In this document: positions 30,211 through 38,741 of the stretch, piece by piece | Layout: each line of letters opens with the position of its first letter | Position numbering within the stretch: position 1 is the first letter of the stretch | Source: JAIBJN01 sp963825255 | Lineage (GTDB): Bacteria > Actinomycetota > Thermoleophilia > Gaiellales > Gaiellaceae | Assembly (NCBI GenBank): GCA_963825255.1 | Contig: CAWGSF010000002.1 | Location: 1 to 64,000 of the forward strand | Direction: 5' to 3' | DNA length: 64,000 bases | Made by a program: the position numbers and the translations under genes | The notes under the pieces: generated by a model | Database searches by the model: none | The model's input: the letters and a program-made list of their open reading frames with translations, nothing else | Told to the model about the DNA's origin: nothing

Positions 30211-31914
30211 ATGGACGAGACACAGCGCCGGGTCGACGAGCTTCGCGGGGAGAGCAGCGAGCTCGAGAACCACCTCATCGACGAGTTCGTCTACGGGAAG
30301 ATCTCCCGCCGCGAGCTGATACGCCGTGGAACGGTCGTCGGCATGTCGCTACCCGTCCTCTCCTTCATCGCCGCCGCCTGCGGCGGGGACGACGACGAGT
30401 CCGCGGGAGCGACCGGAGCGACGGAGACGACGGGCGGAGCCCTGGCCGGAGGAACGGTCAGGGTCGCGCTCATCCAGCCCACCACCGCGCCCAACCCGCT
30501 GCTCGTCCAGGACGAGGGCGGCGCCGGCGTGCTCGGAACGACGGGCGAGTACCTCTCCTTCTCGGACGAGAATCTCGCCCTTCAGCCGCGCCTCGCCGAG
30601 AGCTGGGAGCCGAACGCCGACGGAACCGCCTGGACCTTCAAGATCCGCGAAGGCGTCACGTTCCACAGCGGCGCCACCCTGACGGCGAACGACGTCGTCC
30701 AGACGTTCGAGAAGCTCATCAACCCGGACGGCGGCTCGGCGAACGCCCAGTCGGCGCTCGGAGGCGTCCTCTCCCCGGGCAACATCGAGGCGCCCGACGA
30801 CGCGACGGTCGTCTTCAACCTCGACGCGGCGAACGGCAACTTCCCGACGCTCGTCTCCTCCGCGAACTACAACGCCATCATCATCCCCGCCGACCTCGAC
30901 CCCGCAGACTGGGGGAAGACGTTCGACGGGACGGGCCCGTTCAAGCTCGACAAGTTCACGCCCAAGGTCGGGGTCACGGCGAGCCGCTTCGACGGCTGGT
31001 GGGGCGGCAGCGCGACCCCGGACGCGATCGACGTCAAGTTCTACGACGACGAGGCGGCGATGGTCGTCGCCATCCAGGGCGACGAGGTCGATTTCCTCGA
31101 GCACTTCTCGGTCGCCGGCGGACAGGCGCTCCTCGACAATCCCGACGTCCAGGTGATCGCCATCAGCACCGCCACGCACCGGCAGCTGCACATGCGAACC
31201 GACAAGGAGCCGTTCACCGACAAGCGCGTCCGGCAGGCGATCGCCCTCTCGATCGACCGGAACGCCCTCGTCGAGGGCCTCTGGGAGGGCAGGGCGGACA
31301 TCGGGAACGACAGCCCATTCGCACCGCTTTATCCCTCCACGGACACCTCCGTTCCCCAGCGGGAGCAGGACATCGAGCAGGCCAAGCAGCTCCTCGCCGA
31401 CGCCGGCATGGGCGACGGCTTCGAGGTGCAGCTCGACACGTGGAACGGCTTCGAGATCCCCGACCTCGCCCAGTTGGTGAAGAGCTACGCGGAGCAGATC
31501 GGGGTGAAGATCAACCTGAAGATCACGGACGCCGGGACCTACTACGGCGATGGCGTCTTCGGGAAGTCGACCTGGCTCGATTCCGTGATGGGCATCACCG
31601 ACTACGGGCACCGGCCCGTCCCGAACGTCTACCTGACGGCAGCGCTCTCGGGCGACCCGAAGATCGGCGTCTGGAACTCCGCCCACTTCAAGAACCAGCA
31701 GTACGACGACCTCGTCACGCAGTACGTGGGCGCGCTCGACCTCGACTCGCAGAAGGCGGCCGCCAAGCAGATCCAGGACCTGCTGCTCGACGAGACGCCG
31801 ATCATCTTCCCGTACTTCTACAACTTCCTCAGCGCCGCGAAGCCGAACCTCCAGGGAGCCGTTTCGGCGGCGACCGGCCAGTTCGACCTCTCGAAAGCCG
31901 GCTTCACCTCCTGA
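30211..31914 (+). CDS. ABC transporter substrate-binding protein, peptide/opine family (SBP_bac_5)
   Basis: A 567-residue exported protein. SRRELIRRGTVVG is a Tat-like motif and FIAAACGGDDDE a lipobox, so the mature protein is a membrane-anchored lipoprotein. Mature-domain signatures include NPLLVQDEGG, ESWEPNADGTAWTFKIREGV, FHSGATLTANDVVQTFEKLI and DKRVRQAIALSIDRNALVEG. AAGGAG precedes ATG 30211. It delivers a ligand to the permeases that follow. A strong stem-loop separates it from them. Confidence 0.9.
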   Translation: MDETQRRVDELRGESSELENHLIDEFVYGKISRRELIRRGTVVGMSLPVLSFIAAACGGDDDESAGATGATETTGGALAGGTVRVALIQPTTAPNPLLVQDEGGAGVLGTTGEYLSFSDENLALQPRLAESWEPNADGTAWTFKIREGVTFHSGATLTANDVVQTFEKLINPDGGSANAQSALGGVLSPGNIEAPDDATVVFNLDAANGNFPTLVSSANYNAIIIPADLDPADWGKTFDGTGPFKLDKFTPKVGVTASRFDGWWGGSATPDAIDVKFYDDEAAMVVAIQGDEVDFLEHFSVAGGQALLDNPDVQVIAISTATHRQLHMRTDKEPFTDKRVRQAIALSIDRNALVEGLWEGRADIGNDSPFAPLYPSTDTSVPQREQDIEQAKQLLADAGMGDGFEVQLDTWNGFEIPDLAQLVKSYAEQIGVKINLKITDAGTYYGDGVFGKSTWLDSVMGITDYGHRPVPNVYLTAALSGDPKIGVWNSAHFKNQQYDDLVTQYVGALDLDSQKAAAKQIQDLLLDETPIIFPYFYNFLSAAKPNLQGAVSAATGQFDLSKAGFTS

Positions 31915-31930
31915 GCGAGAGAAGGCGACG

Positions 31931-31960
31931 GGCGGTCCCGGCCGACAGGCCGGGACCGCC
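31931..31960 (+). terminator. 13-bp stem-loop between substrate-binding protein and permease
   Basis: GGCGGTCCCGGCC and GGCCGGGACCGCC pair perfectly around GACA, followed by TTAG. Without a U-tract it is a partial terminator or an mRNA-stabilising hairpin, a usual device for keeping binding protein above permease level. Confidence 0.7.
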
Positions 31961-31977
31961 TTAGCATAGGAGCGGCC

Positions 31978-32931
31978 ATCGCAAGGTTTCTCCTCAAGCG
32001 GCTGGGCCTCGCGGCGATCACGCTCTTCCTGCTGAGCGTCATCGTCTTCTTCGGCGCGCAGGTGCTGCCCGGGAACGTCGCCCGTCGCATCCTCGGTCCC
32101 TTCGCGGACCAGGCCGCCGTGGACGCCCTCAACGAGCAGTTGGGCACCGACCAGCCGCTCCTGCGACAGTACTGGGACTGGATCACAGGTCTCCTCAAGG
32201 GCGATCTCGGCGACTCGTACGCCCTCGGCATCCCGGTTTCCGACCTGATCGGCCTGGCGATCGTCAACTCGATCAAGCTCGCCGCCCTCGCCTTCGTGCT
32301 GGTCGTTCCGCTCGCGATCCTCGGGGGCGTCGTAGCCGCCCTCCGCCGCGACCGACTCAGCGACCGCGTCATCACGATCGGGGGGCTGACGCTCTCCGTC
32401 GTTCCGGAGTTCGTCTCCGGGATCATCCTCATCCTCGTCTTCGGGCTCTGGCTGGACGTCCTCCCCGTGAGCGCGAACGCGCCTCCCGGGAGCAGTCCGC
32501 TCACCCAGATCGAGTACCTCCTCCTCCCGGCTCTCACGCTCGTGATCCTCCTCTTCGGCTACATCGCGCGCATCACGCGGGCCGGCACGATCGAGGCACT
32601 CGACGCCGACTACACGCGGACGGCCTACCTCAAGGGGCTTCCGAGACGGACCGTGATCGGGCGCCACGTCCTCCGCAACTCGCTCCTGCCCACGATCGCG
32701 GTGGTTGCCACGCAGACCGGCTACTTGATCGGCGGGCTCGTCGTCATCGAGACGCTCTTCAACTACCCGGGCATGGGCAAGCTCATCTTCACGGCCGCGA
32801 GCCAGAAGGACCTGCCGCTCCTCGAGGCGAGCGTCCTCATCGTCGGCATCGTCTTCCTGATCGCCATGCTCGTGGCCGACCTCCTCTATTCGCTCCTCAA
32901 TCCCCGCATCCGCTACGCAGGCGCCGAATGA
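31978..32931 (+). CDS. ABC transporter permease 1 (DppB type), start codon unclear
   Basis: The common first helix (RFLLKRLGLAAITLFLLSVIVFF) and the rest of a DppB-type permease, including the EAA-like loop EALDADYTRTAYLKGLPRR, form one frame of 317 codons ending at 32931. The first ATG (32062) would delete the whole first helix and cannot be right. In frame upstream there is only ATC 31978, with AGGAG seven to eleven bases before it. So either ATC initiates, which is rare, or a base change has destroyed the start. Overlaps permease 2 by ATGA. Confidence 0.75.
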   Translation: MARFLLKRLGLAAITLFLLSVIVFFGAQVLPGNVARRILGPFADQAAVDALNEQLGTDQPLLRQYWDWITGLLKGDLGDSYALGIPVSDLIGLAIVNSIKLAALAFVLVVPLAILGGVVAALRRDRLSDRVITIGGLTLSVVPEFVSGIILILVFGLWLDVLPVSANAPPGSSPLTQIEYLLLPALTLVILLFGYIARITRAGTIEALDADYTRTAYLKGLPRRTVIGRHVLRNSLLPTIAVVATQTGYLIGGLVVIETLFNYPGMGKLIFTAASQKDLPLLEASVLIVGIVFLIAMLVADLLYSLLNPRIRYAGAE

Positions 32932-33815
32932 CGATCATCGAGGACCCGGGTGCCCCGATCGCCATCCCTGTCCGCGACGAGGCGAAGATCGCCCGCAGGG
33001 AGCGTGTCCGCCTTCTGCTTCGCTCCCCGACGTTCGTGGTCGGGCTCGTCATCGTCGGCGCCTGGGTCCTCTGCGCCCTCCTCGGGACGCTCATCGCTCC
33101 GCACGACCCCCAGGCGGATGACATCCTCAACAAGCTCGCGGCGCCATCGGGCGACCACCTCTTCGGCTCGGACCGCCTGGGGCGAGACGTGCTCTCCCGC
33201 GTGATCGTCGGAGCGCGGTCGATCCTCATCACGGCCCCGCTCGCAACGTTGCTCGGCACGGTGCTCGGCACGGCCATCGGCCTCGTCACCGGCTACTACC
33301 GCGGGCTCGTGGACGAGGTGACCATGCGCGTCGTCGACGCAATGCTCGCCGTCCCGGTCATCATCCTCGCACTCCTGGCGATCGTCTCCCTCGGCCCGTC
33401 CCGCGTGACGCTGATCCTCGTCATCGGGATCGTCTTCTCCATGATCATCGCCAAGACCGTGCGGGCGGCGGTTCTCTCGGAACGGGAGCTGGACTACGTT
33501 CAGGCGGCGCGGCTCCGCAACGAGCGAGGTCCCTACATCATGGTCGCCGAGATCCTCCCCAACGTGATGGGGCCGGTGATCGTCGAGTTCACCGTCCGGC
33601 TCGGCTACGCCATCTTCACGATCGCCACCCTCGCGTTCCTGGGCTTCGGCGCCGATCCGTCGGTGCCCGACTGGGGCCGGGACATCTTCGATCACTACCA
33701 GTTCATCAACGGCGGCGTCTGGTGGACGGTCCTCTTTCCCTCCCTGGCCATCGCCACCCTGATCATCGGCATCAATCTCATGGCCGACGCTCTCGCGAGG
33801 ACGTTCGAGCGATGA
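32928..33815 (+). CDS. ABC transporter permease 2 (DppC type)
   Basis: A 295-residue inner-membrane protein with six helices. The DppC-type N-terminus has FVVGLVIVGAWVLCALLGTL followed by SDRLGRDVLSRVIVGARS. The coupling loop LDYVQAARLRNERGPYIMVA contacts the ATPase. Start ATG 32928 overlaps the permease 1 stop and the stop overlaps the ATPase start, both as ATGA. Confidence 0.9.
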   Translation: MTIIEDPGAPIAIPVRDEAKIARRERVRLLLRSPTFVVGLVIVGAWVLCALLGTLIAPHDPQADDILNKLAAPSGDHLFGSDRLGRDVLSRVIVGARSILITAPLATLLGTVLGTAIGLVTGYYRGLVDEVTMRVVDAMLAVPVIILALLAIVSLGPSRVTLILVIGIVFSMIIAKTVRAAVLSERELDYVQAARLRNERGPYIMVAEILPNVMGPVIVEFTVRLGYAIFTIATLAFLGFGADPSVPDWGRDIFDHYQFINGGVWWTVLFPSLAIATLIIGINLMADALARTFER

Positions 33816-35848
33816 ACAGGCCGGCGATCGAGCTCCGAGACCTCGAGGTCGCCTACCGCGTCCGCGGCGTCGACAGGCAGGTGCTCCGCGGCGTCTCGCT
33901 GGTGGTCGAGGAGGGCGAGTCCTACGGGCTCGTCGGCGAGTCCGGCTGCGGCAAGTCGACGACCGCGTACGCGATCATGCGCTACCTGCCCCGGAACGGA
34001 CGGGTGACCTCGGGCTCGATAAGCGTCAACGGCCAGGACCTGCTGGGAATGAGTCAAGCGGAGGTCCGAAGGCTGCGGGCCACGACCCTCTCGATCGTCT
34101 ACCAGGACCCGGCGTCCGCGCTGAACCCGTCCCTCCGGGTCGGCGACCAGGTCGCCGAGAGCTTCCGCCTGATCGGCACGGCCACCGGGGAGTCGGACGA
34201 GCGAGCGCGGGAGATGCTCGCCAGGGTGCAGATCTCCGACCCCGGTCGGGTGATGCGCCGCTACCCGCACCAGCTCTCGGGCGGGATGCAGCAGCGGATC
34301 GTGATCGCCATGGCGCTGGCGTCCAACCCCACGCTCCTCATCCTCGACGAGCCGACGACGGGCCTCGACGCTACGGTCGAGGCGGAGGTGCTCGACCTCG
34401 TCGCCGGGCTCAGGAGCGAGCTCGGGACGAGCGTCCTCTTCATCAGCCACAACCTCGGAGTCATCAGGAGGATGTGCGAGCGGGTCGGCGTTCTCTACGC
34501 GGGGCGACTCGTCGAGCAGGGCATGGCCGAGCAGGTGCTTTACGACCCCCGGCACCCCTACACGGTCGGGCTCCTGCGCTGCCTGCCGCGCGGCGGCGCG
34601 CGCAAGGACAGGGAGCGTCTGGACACCATCCCCGGATTTCTCCCTCAACTCGGGGCGGATCTGCCCGGCTGCGTCTTCGCACCGCGCTGCGGCCTCGTGC
34701 GCGAGATCTGCCACGTCGAGGATCCCCCACTTCATACGATCGGAGGTGGGCATTCGAGCCGTTGTCACTTCCACGGGGAGGCGGCGCAGCTCCCTCGCAC
34801 CGATCCGGCCCGCGTCGAACCGACTGACCGGACGAGAGGCGAAGGAGGACCCGTCGTCACGATCGGGCACGCGAGCAAGACCTTCCGCCAGGAGGGGAAC
34901 CTCGTCCGCGCGCTCGTGGACGTCGACCTGGCGGTCAAGACCGGTGAGACGCTCGGCCTCGTCGGAGAGTCGGGAAGCGGCAAGACGACCCTCGCTCGGC
35001 TGCTGTTGGGCCTCACGGCCCCGGACGAGGGCTCGGTCCTCGAGCTCGCGGGCGCGCCGCTCGCTCCCCGCGTGACGAGGAGAGACGCCGAGCAGGTCCG
35101 CGCGCTTCAGATCGTCTTCCAGAACCCGGACTCTGCCCTGAACCGGCGCTCCTCCGTCAGGCGCATCGTCGGCCGCGCGCTCACGAAGCTGCGCGGGCTG
35201 CGGGGAGAGGCGCGGGAGAAGCGCCTCCTGGAGCTCGTAGACGCCGTCCGCCTGGACGCGGGGCTCCTGAACGCGCGCCCGGTTCAGCTCTCGGGAGGCC
35301 AGAAGCAGCGGGTGGCGATCGCGCGCGCGTTCGCGGGCGACCCTCGGGTCGTCGTCTGCGACGAGCCGACCTCGGCCCTCGACGTCTCCGTCCAGGCGGC
35401 GATCCTCAACCTCCTCGCCGACCTCCAGCGGGACGAGGGCGTGACGTACCTCTTCATCTCGCACGACCTCGGCGTCGTGCGCTACCTCTCCGACCGGATC
35501 GCCGTCCTCTACCTCGGCCGGCTGATGGAGCTCGGCGACGCGGAGTCCGTCTTCGGGCCTCCGCACCACCCCTACACGGAGGCGCTCCTCTCCGCCGTCC
35601 CGACCGTCGAGGGCGAGGAGCGGGCGCGAATCCGGCTCGAAGGCGAGATCCCGAGCGCAGCGGATCCACCCTCCGGCTGCGTCTTCCACACCCGCTGCCC
35701 CCGCTACCTCGGCGCGATCTGCGAGGAGCAGGAGCCGCCCCTCGCCGAGGTTGCGCCGGGCCGGTTCATCCGCTGCCATATCCCGCTCGACGAGCTGCGG
35801 CAGCTCCAGGCGGAGCGGCCTCAGACGAGGTCGAACACGACGAGCTGA
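33812..35848 (+). CDS. ABC transporter ATPase, fused DppD-DppF type
   Basis: A 678-residue protein joining both ATPase subunits. Domain 1 (~1-330) has Walker A GLVGESGCGKSTT, signature HQLSGGMQQRIVI and Walker B LLILDEPTTGLD. The linker holds the oligopeptide-type Cys motif GCVFAPRCGLVREIC. Domain 2 (~350-670) has GESGSGKTTLA, QLSGGQKQRVA and VVVCDEPTSALD, then GCVFHTRCPRYLGAIC. All catalytic motifs are intact. It completes the importer. Its last 28 bases overlap a converging alcohol dehydrogenase. Confidence 0.95.
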   Translation: MNRPAIELRDLEVAYRVRGVDRQVLRGVSLVVEEGESYGLVGESGCGKSTTAYAIMRYLPRNGRVTSGSISVNGQDLLGMSQAEVRRLRATTLSIVYQDPASALNPSLRVGDQVAESFRLIGTATGESDERAREMLARVQISDPGRVMRRYPHQLSGGMQQRIVIAMALASNPTLLILDEPTTGLDATVEAEVLDLVAGLRSELGTSVLFISHNLGVIRRMCERVGVLYAGRLVEQGMAEQVLYDPRHPYTVGLLRCLPRGGARKDRERLDTIPGFLPQLGADLPGCVFAPRCGLVREICHVEDPPLHTIGGGHSSRCHFHGEAAQLPRTDPARVEPTDRTRGEGGPVVTIGHASKTFRQEGNLVRALVDVDLAVKTGETLGLVGESGSGKTTLARLLLGLTAPDEGSVLELAGAPLAPRVTRRDAEQVRALQIVFQNPDSALNRRSSVRRIVGRALTKLRGLRGEAREKRLLELVDAVRLDAGLLNARPVQLSGGQKQRVAIARAFAGDPRVVVCDEPTSALDVSVQAAILNLLADLQRDEGVTYLFISHDLGVVRYLSDRIAVLYLGRLMELGDAESVFGPPHHPYTEALLSAVPTVEGEERARIRLEGEIPSAADPPSGCVFHTRCPRYLGAICEEQEPPLAEVAPGRFIRCHIPLDELRQLQAERPQTRSNTTS

Positions 35849-36930
35849 CGGACCGCGTCGCCCGACCGCAGGCGGTCGAGCGCCTCCGGCAGGCGCGCGA
35901 GCGGAAGCCGATCGCTGACGAGCTCCTCGAGCCTGAGCTCGCCCCCGGCGTGGAGGTCGACGAGCCGCGGGACGTCCTCCTGGATCTGCGCCGAGCCGAG
36001 GAAGCACCCCTTGATCGTCTTCTCGTTGATGAAGCCCCAGGTGTCGATCGTGACGCTCGCTCCCTTGGGAGGGATCCCGAGGACGACGACCGTTCCGCCC
36101 GGGCGGAGGGCGTCCCAGGCCTCCCGGATCGTCTCCTCGCTGCCGATCGCCTCGAAGGCGTAGTCGGCGCCCCCACCCGTGGCATGGCGGACGCGGCGGG
36201 CGGTGGCGGCGTCCGGAACCGCTCTGACCGTGTCGGTCGCGCCGAGACGCTCCGCGAGCTCGAGCTTCTCCGGCCGGGTGTCGACGGCGACGATCGCCCC
36301 GGCGCCCGCCAGCCTGGCAGCCTGGAGCACGGAGAGCCCGACCCCGCCGCAGCCCCAGACGGCGACCCTGGCTCCCTCCTCGACGGCGGCGATCCTCGTG
36401 ACGGCGCCCCAGCCGGTGAGCGCGGCGCAGCCCACGAGCGCCGCCGTCTCGAGCGAGACGTCCTTCCTGATCGGGACGGCCACCGACTCGGGGACCACGG
36501 CGTGCTCGGCGAACGACGAGACGGAGTTGAAGTGGTGGAGCTGGACGCCGTCGACGGAGAGTCGTGACGTCCCGTCCGCGAGGGTCCCCGTCTCCCCCAT
36601 GCGCGCCCCGAGCTCGCAGAAGTTGGGCCGGCCGCGCCGGCAACTCTCGCACTCTCCGCAAGACGGGACGAGCGCGAGCACGACGTGGTCGCCGGGACGC
36701 AGGCGCTCGACGCCGGGCCCCGTCTCGACGACGACGCCGGAGGCCTCGTGCCCGAGCACGAGCGGAAGCGGCTCGGGAAGCCACCCGTCGACCACGTGGA
36801 GGTCGCTCGCGCAGACGCCGCAGGCGGCGATCCGGACGAGGACCTCCCCGGCGCGAGGCGGCTGAAGCTCGACGTCGAGGATCTCGACGGGCGTGCCCGG
36901 CTTCCAGAGGACGGCCGCCTGCATCTCCAC
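35821..36930 (-). CDS. Zinc-dependent alcohol dehydrogenase (MDR family) 1
   Basis: A 369-residue MDR enzyme. The catalytic zinc ligands lie in ACGVCASDLHV and VLGHEASGVV, structural zinc cysteines in PSCGECESCRRGRPNFC, and NAD binding in VAVWGCGGVGLSVLQ. GTG 36930 is taken as start because TACGCT (36937-36942) lies six bases upstream; ATG 36924 is possible. Probable cytosolic NAD-linked oxidation of an alcohol from the imported compound. It faces the transporter operon tail to tail. Confidence 0.85.
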   Translation of the reverse strand: MEMQAAVLWKPGTPVEILDVELQPPRAGEVLVRIAACGVCASDLHVVDGWLPEPLPLVLGHEASGVVVETGPGVERLRPGDHVVLALVPSCGECESCRRGRPNFCELGARMGETGTLADGTSRLSVDGVQLHHFNSVSSFAEHAVVPESVAVPIRKDVSLETAALVGCAALTGWGAVTRIAAVEEGARVAVWGCGGVGLSVLQAARLAGAGAIVAVDTRPEKLELAERLGATDTVRAVPDAATARRVRHATGGGADYAFEAIGSEETIREAWDALRPGGTVVVLGIPPKGASVTIDTWGFINEKTIKGCFLGSAQIQEDVPRLVDLHAGGELRLEELVSDRLPLARLPEALDRLRSGDAVRQLVVFDLV

Positions 36931-37124
36931 GGCGCGAGCGTACCTGCGCGCATGTCTCAGAGCTCCTAACACGATGAGGAGCCATGCCGTCTGACCGCGC
37001 TGGGTGGCCCGCGGCGGCGTTCTCGGTCGCGCCCATGCCTCTTTCGGCATGAGCGCTCCCTGCGTCCTGGCCTCGAACCACCCATCGCACCCAGTCGGCG
37101 GGTCGTCATCCCGTTGGGAGCTCT

Positions 37125-37130
37125 TAGAAT
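37125..37130 (+). promoter_or_regulatory. -10 box of leaderless alcohol dehydrogenase 2
   Basis: TAGAAT is followed by seven bases and GTG 37138. The ATG at 37136 is out of frame with the protein. 36943-37124 between the divergent dehydrogenases holds no gene. Confidence 0.55.
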
Positions 37131-37137
37131 CGCCGAT

Positions 37138-38235
37138 GTGCGCGCCGCCGTTCTCCGCGAGACGAACGCCCCGCTGACGGTCGAGGAGGTCGAGCTCGGG
37201 GATCCCGGCCCCGGCGAGGTGCTCGTTCGCCTCGAGGCGAGCGGCGTGTGCCACAGCGACTGGAACGTCGTCGTCGGCGCGACGCCCAACCCGCTTCCCG
37301 TCGTCCTCGGGCACGAAGGGGCCGGCATCGTCGAGGCGACGGGCGACGGGGTCTCCGAGCTCCGCGCCGGCGACCACGTCGTCCTCTCCTGGCTTCCCGC
37401 GTGCGGGCGCTGCTTCTACTGCCAGCACGGGCGCGCCGCGCTCTGCGACGTGGCCATGGAGGACATGTTCCGCGGGACGCTCCCGGGCGGGGCCCTCCGG
37501 CTCTCGCGGGAGGGGGAGCCCCTCTACCACTACAGCTACCTCTCGACGTTCGCGGAGCGCTGCATCGTCCCCGAGGGCTGCTGCGTTCGCGTTCGCGACG
37601 ACGCCCCGTTCGACGTCGCCGCGCTCGTGGGCTGCGCGGCCATGACCGGGTTCGGCGCGGTCGTCAACCGCGCGCGGGTCGAGCCCGGCTCGACCGTCGC
37701 CATCTTCGGCGCCGGAGGCGTCGGGCTCTCGGCGATCCTCGGCGCCGTCATGGCGGGGGCGCACGCCATCGTCGCCGTCGACCCGGTGCCGTTCAAGCGC
37801 GAGACGGCTCTCGAGCTCGGCGCGACGCATGCCGTCGACCCGCAGGCCGACGACGTCGCCGACTTCCTGCGCGGGCTCACCGACGGGCGCGGCGCGGACT
37901 ACGCCCTCGACACCGCCGGCGCCCCGGGCGTCCTCGCGCAGGCCTACGGAACGGTCCGGCGGGGAGGCACCGTCGTCGCCGTCGGGCTGCCGGCGACCGG
38001 CGTCACCGCCGACCTTCCCGCCGAGGACATCCCGCGCGAGGAGAAGGTCGTCACCGGCAGCTTCTACGGCTCGTGCCTGCCGCAGATCGACATGCCCCTC
38101 GTCATCGACCTCTTCATGGAGGGCCGGCTCCCCCTCGATCGGCTCGTGAGCAGGACCTTCGCGCTCGACGAGATCAACGAGGCCTTCGCGGCGATGAACG
38201 CGGGCGAGGTCGCGCGCGGGGTGATCCGCTTCTGA
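37138..38235 (+). CDS. Zinc-dependent alcohol dehydrogenase (class III/formaldehyde dehydrogenase-like) 2
   Basis: A 365-residue MDR protein. It has ASGVCHSDWNVV and VLGHEGAGIVEATG (catalytic zinc), PACGRCFYCQHGRAALC (structural zinc), TGFGAVVNRARVEPGSTV, the NAD motif IFGAGGVGLSAILG, and the class III-like VVAVGLPATG and C-terminal RGVIRF. This is the subgroup that includes thiol-linked formaldehyde dehydrogenases. A formaldehyde-activating-enzyme gene is coupled to its stop, so oxidising a methanol- or hydroxymethyl-type substrate is plausible. Confidence 0.85.
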   Translation: MRAAVLRETNAPLTVEEVELGDPGPGEVLVRLEASGVCHSDWNVVVGATPNPLPVVLGHEGAGIVEATGDGVSELRAGDHVVLSWLPACGRCFYCQHGRAALCDVAMEDMFRGTLPGGALRLSREGEPLYHYSYLSTFAERCIVPEGCCVRVRDDAPFDVAALVGCAAMTGFGAVVNRARVEPGSTVAIFGAGGVGLSAILGAVMAGAHAIVAVDPVPFKRETALELGATHAVDPQADDVADFLRGLTDGRGADYALDTAGAPGVLAQAYGTVRRGGTVVAVGLPATGVTADLPAEDIPREEKVVTGSFYGSCLPQIDMPLVIDLFMEGRLPLDRLVSRTFALDEINEAFAAMNAGEVARGVIRF

Positions 38236-38741
38236 GCGACGTCGCCGCCACCTTGATCGGCGAAGGGTTCGCAGGGAGCGGCCCGAACGCGGCCCACGTG
38301 AACACCGTCCTCGGCCGCAAGGGCGGGCCCGTGGAGACCGCCTGGGCGACTGCGCTCGCGACGCCTCGGCAGGGGCACATCCCGTTCGTCGTCGTGCTCC
38401 GGCCGAACATGCCGGTGAAGCCGGCGACGCTCTTCGTCAACAAGGCGGACGTCCGCGACGACCGCCATGCCGCACTGACCTGGGGCGCGGCGCAGGCGGG
38501 CGTCGCCCAGGGCGTGCTCGCCGCCGTCGCCGAGGGGGTCATCCCGGCCGACGAGGTCGACGATCTCGTGCTCGTGGCCGCCGTCTGGGTGGACTGGGCG
38601 GCCGACGACGAGGAGCAGGTCTACACGAACAACGTCTCGGCGACGAGGGGCGCCCTCACCGCCGCGGCGGAGCGACGCCCGGCGCTCGACGATCTTCTCG
38701 CCGTGCGCGACGAGCCGCAGAACCCCTTCTTCCGCAGGTGA
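38232..38741 (+). CDS. Formaldehyde-activating enzyme (Fae) family protein
   Basis: A protein of ~169 residues with the Fae fold: LIGEGFAGSGPNAAHVNTVL (the conserved His at ~22), PNMPVKPATLFVNKADV, AQAGVAQGVLAAVAEGVIPA and DEVDDLVLVAAVWVDW, ending NPFFRR. Fae condenses formaldehyde with tetrahydromethanopterin. The frame has no ATG/GTG near the start; CTG 38232, overlapping the upstream TGA, is the only position that keeps the N-terminus (TTG 38253 would lose part of it). GTGA couples it to the next gene. Confidence 0.85.
   Translation: MSDVAATLIGEGFAGSGPNAAHVNTVLGRKGGPVETAWATALATPRQGHIPFVVVLRPNMPVKPATLFVNKADVRDDRHAALTWGAAQAGVAQGVLAAVAEGVIPADEVDDLVLVAAVWVDWAADDEEQVYTNNVSATRGALTAAAERRPALDDLLAVRDEPQNPFFRR

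Noticed and set aside
30349..32667. A 772-codon open frame on the minus strand
   Set aside because: Antisense to the substrate-binding protein and permease genes, with composition bias and no recognisable domain.
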